Shown here: positions 57,510-64,000 of the stretch, piece after piece
Layout: every line of letters starts with the position of its first letter
Position numbering within the stretch: the first letter of the stretch is position 1
Source of the DNA: Halalkalibacter oceani
GTDB lineage: Bacteria > Bacillota > Bacilli > Bacillales > Bacillaceae_D
Length of the DNA stretch: 64,000 bases
Assembly (NCBI RefSeq): GCF_040544555.1
Contig: NZ_JBEPKD010000007.1
Location: forward strand, 124,001-188,000
Reading direction: 5' to 3'
Notes under the pieces: model-generated
What the model was told of the DNA's origin: nothing
What the model saw: the letters and a program-made list of their open reading frames with translations, nothing else
The model's database searches: none
Program-made: the position numbers and the translations under genes

Positions 57510-59201
57510 ATGTCGACGACCGGCAAGATTTGGCTGAAGCATTATCCCGACGAAATTCCTCATTCCCTTGACTACCAGAACAGCAGTCTCCATGATTTTC
57601 TGCAGCGCTCGGCCCGGAAGTATCCGGATCAGACCGCGATTGAGTTTTTAGGAAAGCGGCTTTCCTATTCGGAGCTTCATCAGCAGGCAGTTCAGTTTGC
57701 ACAACGGCTTCAATTACTTGGAATCGAAAAAGGAGACCGGGTGGCGATCATGCTGGCCAATTGTCCACAGGCGGTGATCAGCTATTATGGTATCATCATG
57801 ACCGGAGCCGTTGCCGTTCAAATCAATCCTCTCTATGTCGAAAGAGAGCTGGAGCACCAGTTAATCGACTCCGGCGCCAAGCTATTAGTCTGTCTCGATC
57901 TCGTTTTTCCCCGCGTCCAGAAGGTGAGAGCGAAAACGAGCTTGCAGCAAGTGATTGTCACCAGTATAAAAGACTATCTCCCCTTTCCAAAAAATCTTCT
58001 CTATCCCATCGTCCAAAAAGAAAAAGTAACCGTAGAATACAATGAGCAAACGATCGCTTTCTCCGCCTTTTTGAAGCAAGGTGACGGCGCTTTTAAGCCT
58101 GTCCCGCTCGATCCGGAAACGGACTTGGCGCTTTTGCAATATACTGGTGGAACGACAGGCCTTGCAAAGGGCGTGATGCTGACCCATCGGAATTTGGTCG
58201 TCAATACGATGCAGGCCGGCCACTGGATCTATAAAACAACGCCGGGACAGGAGCGCATGCTGGCAGTCCTTCCTTTTTTTCATGTGTACGGCATGACCGT
58301 CTGTATGAACCTTGCGATCATGAATGGCTTTACGTTAATCATTTTGCCGAAGTTTGAGCCGGACCAGGTATTAAAAGCGATCGAGAAGCATAAAGTCAGT
58401 TTGTTTCCCGGTGCGCCGACAATGTATATTGCCCTCATTCATCAACCGGAGATTGAAACATATGATTTATCCTCCGTCCTCGCCTGTCTCAGTGGAGCCG
58501 CCCCATTGCCGCTCGAGGTTCAGCAAACATTTGAACGGTTGACCGGAGGAAAGCTAGTTGAAGGCTATGGACTGACCGAAACCGCACCGGTGCTGACGGC
58601 GAACCCGATATGGGGCAAACGGAAATCCGGCAGTATCGGGATCCCGTGGCCCGACACTGAAATGATCGTCCGGACAGCCGATGGCGAGGAAGCGGAGCAG
58701 GGGGATGTCGGTGAAATTGCGGTCCGTGGTCCGCAGGTGATGAAAGGCTATTGGAAGATGGCCGAGGAAACGGAAAAGGTATTGCGTGATGATGGCTGGC
58801 TGCTGACCGGGGATATGGGGTATATGGATGAGGACGGATTTTTTTATATCGTTGATCGGAAGAAGGATATGATTATCGCCGGAGGGTTTAATATTTTCCC
58901 CCGCGAAATTGAGGAAGTGTTGTATGAGCATGAGGCAGTCCAAGAGGTGGCGATTATCGGCGTTCCTGATCAATATCGGGGCGAGACGGTTAAGGCGTTT
59001 ATCGTCCCAAAGGAGGGCAGGGAGGTGACGGCCGAGGATCTTGACCATTTTTGCCGCACTCGTCTGGCTGCTTACAAAGTTCCGCATCTTTATGAGTTTC
59101 GCACTGAACTGCCAAAAACGATGGTCGGAAAAGTGTTAAGAAGAGTTTTGGCAGAAGAGGAAAAGAGGAAGGAACAGGATGACGAGCACGTAAGCAGCTA
59201 A
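57510..59201 (+). CDS. lcfA: Long-chain-fatty-acid--CoA ligase
   Basis: Activates fatty acids with ATP and CoA for beta-oxidation. 563 aa adenylate-forming enzyme. P-loop-like LQYTGGTTGLAKGVMLTH near residue 212, VEGYGLTETAPV, LTGDMGYMDEDGFFYIVDR, and the C-terminal GKVLRRVL with the catalytic lysine. GAGGAGGAG precedes ATG 57510. Heads the lcfA-fadR-fadB-etfB-etfA cluster; probably repressed by glucose through the cre site. Confidence 0.95.
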   Translation: MSTTGKIWLKHYPDEIPHSLDYQNSSLHDFLQRSARKYPDQTAIEFLGKRLSYSELHQQAVQFAQRLQLLGIEKGDRVAIMLANCPQAVISYYGIIMTGAVAVQINPLYVERELEHQLIDSGAKLLVCLDLVFPRVQKVRAKTSLQQVIVTSIKDYLPFPKNLLYPIVQKEKVTVEYNEQTIAFSAFLKQGDGAFKPVPLDPETDLALLQYTGGTTGLAKGVMLTHRNLVVNTMQAGHWIYKTTPGQERMLAVLPFFHVYGMTVCMNLAIMNGFTLIILPKFEPDQVLKAIEKHKVSLFPGAPTMYIALIHQPEIETYDLSSVLACLSGAAPLPLEVQQTFERLTGGKLVEGYGLTETAPVLTANPIWGKRKSGSIGIPWPDTEMIVRTADGEEAEQGDVGEIAVRGPQVMKGYWKMAEETEKVLRDDGWLLTGDMGYMDEDGFFYIVDRKKDMIIAGGFNIFPREIEEVLYEHEAVQEVAIIGVPDQYRGETVKAFIVPKEGREVTAEDLDHFCRTRLAAYKVPHLYEFRTELPKTMVGKVLRRVLAEEEKRKEQDDEHVSS

Positions 59202-59213
59202 AAAGGAACGTCC

Positions 59214-59250
59214 ATGTGCCAGGCGGGGAATCGGATTCTGCCCGGCACAT
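59214..59250 (+). repeat. Inverted repeat between lcfA and fadR
   Basis: ATGTGCC (59214-59220) pairs with GGCACAT (59244-59250), with GGC/GCC inside. No T run; may be a weak terminator or processing site. Confidence 0.45.
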
Positions 59251-59293
59251 CGCTCCATTGACAGAAAGCGTCGGCTTCTCTAAAATGATAGTA

Positions 59294-59311
59294 TGAATGA
59301 ATACTCATTCA
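59294..59311 (+). promoter_or_regulatory. FadR operator
   Basis: TGAATGAATACTCATTCA matches the Bacillus FadR box TGAATGAMTANTCATTCA exactly. It lies 18 bp before the fadR start and should mediate autorepression of fadR-fadB-etfBA, relieved by long-chain acyl-CoA. Confidence 0.88.
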
Positions 59312-59329
59312 TTAAAAGGAGAGACGAAC

Positions 59330-59923
59330 GTGGGAAAGAAAAAAGGAGCAAAATACGAGCAAATAATTGAAGCAGCCGTCGCCGTCATCGCCAGGTTCGG
59401 CTATCATCAGGCTCAGGTCGCGAAGATTGCCAAAGAAGCCGGTGTCGCCGACGGCACGATCTATTTATATTTTACGAGTAAAGAGGATCTCTTAATCTCT
59501 TTATTTGAGGAAAAAATGGGACAGTTTATCGAGACGATCCGTACGCGCATCCAAACGAAGCAGACATTTGAAGAAAAGCTTTTGCTGCTCATTCAAACGC
59601 ATTTTGAACAGCTCCAGGCCAATCCACAGCTGGCGATTGTCACCCAGCTTGAACTGAGGCAGTCCAATAAGGAGCTTAGAAAAAAAATTAATCAAATTCT
59701 CAAAGGGTATCTTCTGCTCATAGACGAATTAATTAAAGAAGGTCAATCTTCAGCCAGTGTGAAACAACAGCTGGACAGTCGTCTTGTGCGGCAAATGATC
59801 TTCGGTACGTTAGATGAAGTGGTTACCAATTGGGTAATGAAGGATTGCAAGTATGATCTCGTTGTACAGGCGAAACCGATTCATCAAATGCTTGTCTCCG
59901 GGATAAGTGAACGGCTTTCATAA
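59330..59923 (+). CDS. fadR: TetR-family fatty-acid regulator FadR
   Basis: 197 aa. N-terminal TetR helix-turn-helix with VAKIAKEAGVADGTIYLYF followed by TSKEDLL; the rest is the helical acyl-CoA-sensing domain. Represses beta-oxidation genes until long-chain acyl-CoA binds. GTG 59330 is the start because AAAGGAGAG lies 8 bp upstream and the FadR box ends just before it; ATG 59297 lies inside the operator. Corresponds to B. subtilis ysiA. Confidence 0.93.
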   Translation: MGKKKGAKYEQIIEAAVAVIARFGYHQAQVAKIAKEAGVADGTIYLYFTSKEDLLISLFEEKMGQFIETIRTRIQTKQTFEEKLLLLIQTHFEQLQANPQLAIVTQLELRQSNKELRKKINQILKGYLLLIDELIKEGQSSASVKQQLDSRLVRQMIFGTLDEVVTNWVMKDCKYDLVVQAKPIHQMLVSGISERLS

Positions 59924-59939
59924 AGAAAGGAGTGAGAGT

Positions 59940-60719
59940 GTGGAATTTATTCGTGTCGCAGTGGAAGAAAAGGTTGCGGTTCTAACGTTGCAGCGTCCGC
60001 CGGCCAATGCGCTTTCAAGAGGCGTGCTGCGGGAATTGGATCAGGTTTTGACCGAGCTAAAAGATCAAGAGGATATTCATGTGCTTCTGTTGCATGGCGA
60101 AGGGCGCTTTTTCGCGGCCGGTGCCGATATTAAGGAATTTACAACGATTAAGGACGGAGCCGAATTCGCAGAGATGGCCCGACTTGGCCAGCAGGTTTTC
60201 GAGCGGATGGAACATTATCCGAAGCCGATTATTGCGGCGATTCACGGGGCCGCTTTAGGCGGAGGGCTTGAATTAGCAATGGCCTGCCATATTCGCCTGA
60301 GTACAGAGGATGCGAAGCTCGGGCTGCCGGAACTTCAATTAGGGCTGATTCCCGGATTTGCCGGAACGCAGCGTCTGCCGCGCTATGTTGGCACTGCCAA
60401 GGCGGCGGAGATGCTGTTGACAAGTGAACCGATCAACGGGAAAGAAGCGAAGGAGCTCGGGCTTGTTAATTCTCTTCATTCTGAGCGGTCGCTCATCGAA
60501 GAGGCGTTGAAGCTTGCCCGGCAAATCAGTCAAAAGAGTAGGCTCGCTGTTACCATGGCACTAGAGCTGCTGCGCTATCACGATTCATCGAGAATGCTTG
60601 AAGGCGCAGCAAGAGAAGCCGAGCTGTTTGGTCTCGCGTTCGATTCAGCCGACGGGCAGGAAGGAATTCGGGCGTTTGTGGAAAAACGGTCACCGCAGTT
60701 TAACCAAAAAAACGAGTAG
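59940..60719 (+). CDS. fadB: Enoyl-CoA hydratase
   Basis: Hydrates trans-2-enoyl-CoA in beta-oxidation. 259 aa crotonase fold; oxyanion-hole segments FAAGADIKEF and IHGAALGGGLELAMAC, and catalytic glutamates in the LGLPELQLGLIPGFAGTQRL region. GTG 59940 follows AAAGGAGTGAG; it starts 16 bp after the fadR stop. Matches B. subtilis ysiB (fadB). Confidence 0.93.
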   Translation: MEFIRVAVEEKVAVLTLQRPPANALSRGVLRELDQVLTELKDQEDIHVLLLHGEGRFFAAGADIKEFTTIKDGAEFAEMARLGQQVFERMEHYPKPIIAAIHGAALGGGLELAMACHIRLSTEDAKLGLPELQLGLIPGFAGTQRLPRYVGTAKAAEMLLTSEPINGKEAKELGLVNSLHSERSLIEEALKLARQISQKSRLAVTMALELLRYHDSSRMLEGAAREAELFGLAFDSADGQEGIRAFVEKRSPQFNQKNE

Positions 60720-60738
60720 GAAGAAGGAGGCTTTTTGA

Positions 60739-61509
60739 ATGAATATTTTTGTCATCATGAAACGGACGTTTGATACCGAGGAGAAGATCACCCTTCAGCA
60801 AGGGAAAATTGATGATAGTGGAGCTGAATTCATCATTAATCCGTACGACGAATATGCGATTGAGGAAGCGCTCGTTTTGCGTGACGAACACGGTGGTGAG
60901 GTGACGGTTGTGACCGTCGGCGAAGAGGAAGCGGAAAAAGAGCTGCGCACCGCATTGGCAATGGGCGCCGATAAAGCTGTTTTAATCGATACCGAGGAAC
61001 TGGAGGATCACGATCAATTTACGACAGCTTCGCTGCTCGCCGCTTATTTCAGCGAGCAGTCGTTTGACATCATTCTTGGCGGGAATGTGGCGGTTGACGG
61101 CGGATCGGGGCAAGTCGGCCCGCGTGTCGCGGAACTGTTGGCGATTCCTCAGGTGACGACGATCACAAAGATCGACATTCAGGATCGGACAGCGACGATC
61201 ATTCGCGACGTCGAAGGGGACGAAGAAACAGTGACGGTTTCATTGCCAGTCCTTGTCACCGCCCAGCAGGGGTTAAATGAACCCCGGTATCCTTCATTGC
61301 CAGGGATTATGAAAGCGAAAAAGAAGCCGCTCGACGTGCTGGACCTCGATGATCTTGACTTGGAGGAAGAGGATGTCGCAGCGAAAACGGAAACAATCGA
61401 GATTTTTCTGCCACCTGAAAAGCAGGCGGGGCGGATGATTGAAGGAGAGCCGCAAGCCCAGGTGAAAGAGCTTGTCGCATTGTTGAAATCTGAAGCGAAG
61501 GTCATATAA
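60739..61509 (+). CDS. etfB: Electron transfer flavoprotein beta subunit
   Basis: 256 aa. With EtfA carries electrons from acyl-CoA dehydrogenases toward the membrane quinone pool; the beta subunit binds AMP. Motifs NPYDEYAIEEAL, ALAMGADKAVLID and the signature VAVDGGSGQVGPRVAELL with IPQVTTI are visible. GAAGGAGGC precedes the ATG. Third gene after fadR. Confidence 0.95.
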   Translation: MNIFVIMKRTFDTEEKITLQQGKIDDSGAEFIINPYDEYAIEEALVLRDEHGGEVTVVTVGEEEAEKELRTALAMGADKAVLIDTEELEDHDQFTTASLLAAYFSEQSFDIILGGNVAVDGGSGQVGPRVAELLAIPQVTTITKIDIQDRTATIIRDVEGDEETVTVSLPVLVTAQQGLNEPRYPSLPGIMKAKKKPLDVLDLDDLDLEEEDVAAKTETIEIFLPPEKQAGRMIEGEPQAQVKELVALLKSEAKVI

Positions 61510-61522
61510 GGAGGGAAGGCAG

Positions 61523-62500
61523 ATGGCGAAAAAAACGATGATTATTGGGGAAGTTCGCGATGGGGAATTACGGCATGTATCCTTTGAAACGATTGCCGCG
61601 GGAAAGGTCGTCGCAGATGGAGGAGAAGTCATCGGTGTTTTGTTAGGTGAAGATGTAAGCGGTTTAGCGGAGCAGCTGATTCAGTATGGAGCAGACCGGG
61701 TTGTGACAGTCACTCATCCTGATTTAAAGAGCTACACGACTGACGCCTACCAGCAGGCGGTGCTACAGGTTATCGATCTTGAACAGCCGGACGGCATTCT
61801 GCTCGGTCATACAGCGATCGGGAAGGATCTCGCGCCTCGCCTGGCAATGAAAGCGCAGGCTGGCTTAGTATCAGATGCCGTGGCTGTTGAACTGGAAGAC
61901 GGGGAGCCGGTCTTTACAAGGCCGATTTACTCAGGTAAAGCCTTTGAGCGAAAAAGGATCAAAGAAGGGATGCTGCTGGCGACGATCAGACCGAATAATA
62001 TTGCCGCTATGGAAAAGGACCCGGCGCGTACAGGCGGTGTTTCCTCGATTACTGCCGAGATCAGCGACTTGCGGACGACGATCCAAAATGTTGTAAGGAA
62101 GGCGGCCGGAGGCGTTGATCTGTCGGAGGCAAAAATTATCGTCTCTGGCGGAAGAGGGGTGAAAAGCGCCGACGGCTTTAAACCGTTACAGGAGCTGGCC
62201 GATTTGCTTGGCGGGGCTGTCGGGGCGTCACGCGGGGCCTGCGATGCCGACTATTGTGACTATGCGTTGCAGATCGGGCAAACAGGGAAGGTCGTCACTC
62301 CGGATTTATATTTTGCGATCGGCATTTCAGGGGCGATTCAGCATCTGGCCGGGATGTCCAATTCAAAGGTAATCGTCGCGATTAACAAAGATCCGGAAGC
62401 GCCGATTTTCGAAGTGGCAGATTACGGAATCGTCGGCGATCTTTTTGAAATCGTTCCATTATTAACGGAAGAGCTGCGGCAGATCCTTGTTTCGCAATAA
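61523..62500 (+). CDS. etfA: Electron transfer flavoprotein alpha subunit
   Basis: 325 aa, holds FAD in its C-terminal domain: SGGRGVKSADGFK, VGASRGACDADYCDY, QIGQTGKVVTPDLYFAIG and GISGAIQHLAGM are the FAD motifs (residues 205-285). Forms the heterodimer with EtfB. AAGGAGGGAAGG precedes ATG 61523. Last gene of the fad cluster. The following 288 bp hold no further gene. Confidence 0.96.
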   Translation: MAKKTMIIGEVRDGELRHVSFETIAAGKVVADGGEVIGVLLGEDVSGLAEQLIQYGADRVVTVTHPDLKSYTTDAYQQAVLQVIDLEQPDGILLGHTAIGKDLAPRLAMKAQAGLVSDAVAVELEDGEPVFTRPIYSGKAFERKRIKEGMLLATIRPNNIAAMEKDPARTGGVSSITAEISDLRTTIQNVVRKAAGGVDLSEAKIIVSGGRGVKSADGFKPLQELADLLGGAVGASRGACDADYCDYALQIGQTGKVVTPDLYFAIGISGAIQHLAGMSNSKVIVAINKDPEAPIFEVADYGIVGDLFEIVPLLTEELRQILVSQ

Positions 62501-62674
62501 AGGGAACAGGGTATCTTTTTAAAAGAATGAGAAATGATAAACGTCAAGGGAATACTAAAGGAGAACAATGACGGTTGTGCAGCTTTGGCTATAAGCGGAG
62601 ATGGAAGCTGACTCAAAAGAAGGGAGAGGCTTGTCCCGTTACGTTCCTCGTGAGAGAAACGACTTTCTAATAAG

Positions 62675-62698
62675 AAAGCCCGTTACGCGGTTTTCTCA
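62675..62698 (+). terminator. Possible terminator between etfA and trxA
   Basis: AGAAAGCCCG and GCGGTTTTCT can pair imperfectly around TTAC, with a short T stretch. Weak evidence. Confidence 0.4.
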
Positions 62699-62738
62699 AA
62701 CAATTTCGAGCAACTTAGTCGCAACCATTGTTTTTCGA

Positions 62739-62747
62739 TGGTATAAT
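62739..62747 (+). promoter_or_regulatory. Extended -10 promoter of trxA
   Basis: TGG followed by TATAAT (62742-62747), 41 bp before trxA. No good -35 hexamer is seen at 17 bp, so an extended -10 promoter or an alternative sigma factor is possible. Confidence 0.5.
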
Positions 62748-62788
62748 CATGAAGAATCAAATTTGTTATGGATTAGGAGGTTTTTATA

Positions 62789-63103
62789 ATGGCAATTGTC
62801 AATGTGACAGATCAATCATTTGCAGCGGAAACAAGCGAAGGTGTTGTGCTTGCTGACTTTTGGGCGCCATGGTGCGGACCTTGTAAAATGATTGCCCCTG
62901 TTCTTGAAGAATTAGATTCAGAAATGGGCGACAAAGTGAAAATCGCCAAGCTTGACGTCGATGAAAACCAGGAAACAGCGGGGAAGTACAATGTCATGAG
63001 CATTCCGACCTTGCTTGTCTTTAAAAATGGCGAAGTCGTTGATCAAGTAGTCGGTTTCCAACCGAAAGAAGCGCTTGCTGAACTGCTTAACAAGCATCTG
63101 TAA
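62789..63103 (+). CDS. trxA: Thioredoxin
   Basis: 104 aa, cytosolic dithiol reductant. Active site W28-C29-G30-P31-C32 in FWAPWCGPCKM; cis-proline loop in SIPTLLVFKNG. Length as in Bacillus TrxA. TTAGGAGG precedes ATG 62789. Lies between etfA and uvrC as in B. subtilis; a terminator follows. Confidence 0.98.
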   Translation: MAIVNVTDQSFAAETSEGVVLADFWAPWCGPCKMIAPVLEELDSEMGDKVKIAKLDVDENQETAGKYNVMSIPTLLVFKNGEVVDQVVGFQPKEALAELLNKHL

Positions 63104-63113
63104 GTCAAGTGAC

Positions 63114-63149
63114 AGTCCGCTTTCTCAATCGAGAGAGGGGACTTTTTTT
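63114..63149 (+). terminator. Intrinsic terminator after trxA
   Basis: AGTCC (63114-63118) pairs with GGACT (63139-63143), with CTTTCTC/GAGAGAG inside, then seven T residues. Confidence 0.88.
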
Positions 63150-63225
63150 ACAAATATAACAGCTTTAGCGCTGACGCAATAGCGCTCCAGACGGATCCGA
63201 ACGGTAATGGAGGTGAGAGAGAGCG

Positions 63226-64000
63226 ATGAACCAATTAAAAGAAAAGCTGGCGGTGCTTCCTGATAAGCCAGGCTGTTATTTGATGAAAGACCGGCAAGGA
63301 ACGGTCATTTATGTCGGAAAGGCGAAAGTGTTAAAAAACAGGGTACGGTCTTATTTTACCGGTTCACATGATGCGAAGACACAGCGGCTCGTCAGTGAAA
63401 TTGCTGATTTTGAATATATTATTACATCATCAAATATTGAAGCACTTATTCTTGAATTAAACTTAATCAAAAAGCATGATCCAAAGTATAATGTGATGCT
63501 CAAAGACGATAAGTCCTACCCTTATTTGAAAATAACGAATGAAGAGCACCCTCGTCTCATCACGACCCGGCAGGTGAAAAAGGACGGCGGCAAGTACTTC
63601 GGTCCTTATCCGAATGCGGGGGCGGCTAATGAAACGAAGAAGCTTCTCGACCGGCTTTATCCGCTGCGCAAGTGCCGGACGTTGCCGGATAAAGTATGTT
63701 TGTACTATCATATCGGCCAATGCCTGGCGCCGTGTGTCAACGAGGTGTCAGCGGAACAGAATCAGGAAATGATTCATGAGATTACCCGCTTTCTCCGTTC
63801 CGGACATGGCGAAATAAAAAAACAGCTGACCGAGAAAATGATGAAAGCTTCAGAAGAGCTTGATTTTGAACGGGCCCGCGATCTTCGCGACACACTTGCG
63901 CACATGGAAGCGGTGATGGAAAAACAGAAAATGACGATCCAGGATCATGTTGATCGCGATGTGTTTGGCTTTGATTACGATAAAGGCTGGATGTGCGTCC
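63226..64000 (+). CDS. uvrC: Excinuclease ABC subunit C, 5' part
   Basis: Nucleotide excision repair endonuclease that makes both incisions with UvrB. The frame opens at ATG 63226 (GGAGGTGAG upstream) and runs off the window end after about 258 codons; the family has about 590. Visible: GIY-YIG nuclease domain, LPDKPGCYLMKD and VIYVGKAKVLKNRVRSYF; KHDPKYNVMLKDDKSYPY; YFGPYPNAGAANE; and the start of the UvrB-binding UVR motif EELDFERARDLRD. The RNase H-like second nuclease is outside the window. Confidence 0.97.
   Translation, partial: MNQLKEKLAVLPDKPGCYLMKDRQGTVIYVGKAKVLKNRVRSYFTGSHDAKTQRLVSEIADFEYIITSSNIEALILELNLIKKHDPKYNVMLKDDKSYPYLKITNEEHPRLITTRQVKKDGGKYFGPYPNAGAANETKKLLDRLYPLRKCRTLPDKVCLYYHIGQCLAPCVNEVSAEQNQEMIHEITRFLRSGHGEIKKQLTEKMMKASEELDFERARDLRDTLAHMEAVMEKQKMTIQDHVDRDVFGFDYDKGWMCV

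Noticed and set aside
1..64000. CRISPR arrays, rRNA or tRNA genes
   Set aside because: No regularly spaced repeats and no rRNA or tRNA sequence features were noticed on reading; a dedicated search was not possible.

Overview
The window is a stretch of a Bacillaceae-type chromosome (low-GC Firmicute, spore former). Evidence: gene order closely follows the Bacillus subtilis ytsJ-accDA-pfkA-pyk ... trxA-uvrC segment; AGGAGG-type ribosome sites; two T-box leaders; sspI, ytxC, ytaF and ysdB homologues; and operator sites resembling those of CcpA, CcpN and FadR. Two features point away from B. subtilis itself: an HflK/HflC pair between phoR and polA, and mqnC of the futalosine menaquinone route after dnaI, as I recall for alkaliphilic relatives such as B. 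halodurans. Species cannot be fixed from the sequence.

Layout. 1-11.3 kb: central carbon metabolism (malic enzyme, FadR-type regulator, accD-accA, pfkA-pyk, fxsA, ytwI, citZ-icd-mdh). 11.6-16.3 kb: phoP-phoR, then hflK-hflC. 16.7-24.6 kb: polA-mutM-ytaF-coaE, gapB, speD, an unknown cytosolic protein and nrdR. 24.7-29.4 kb: dnaB-dnaI, mqnC, ytxC. 29.4-33.2 kb: T-box-thrS and L20-leader-infC-rpmI-rplT. 43.5-57.3 kb: a TVP38-type membrane protein, ysdB, a dUTPase-like protein, an M42 peptidase, sspI, a TrmH methyltransferase, T-box-pheS-pheT, zapA, cvpA, polX, mutS2, a DUF350 protein and a 28-residue membrane micro-ORF. 57.4-64.0 kb: fatty-acid degradation operon lcfA-fadR-fadB-etfB-etfA, trxA and the start of uvrC.

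The accessory part is a 9.9-kb AT-rich element at about 33462-43362. It splits the host ysdA (DUF1294) gene exactly; joining the flanks restores a 90-codon frame. The element carries three consecutive tyrosine recombinases (457, 806 and 625 aa) and a coiled-coil protein (185 aa), all overlapping, in a Tn554-like arrangement but with one recombinase more than Tn554. It also carries a cadC-cadA cadmium resistance operon and, on the opposite strand, a complete DUF1294 gene of its own. The element therefore brings a homologue of the gene it destroys. This is the most unusual system in the window.

Regulation readable from sequence includes the Thr and Phe T-boxes, an L20-type leader with an ATT-initiated infC, a CcpN-type box at gapB, cre-like sites at citZ and lcfA, a perfect FadR-type operator before fadR, a CadC-type operator, a sigma-G-like promoter for sspI, an 11-bp perfect inverted repeat abutting the phoP ribosome site, and many intrinsic terminators, several of which share a recurring stem sequence.
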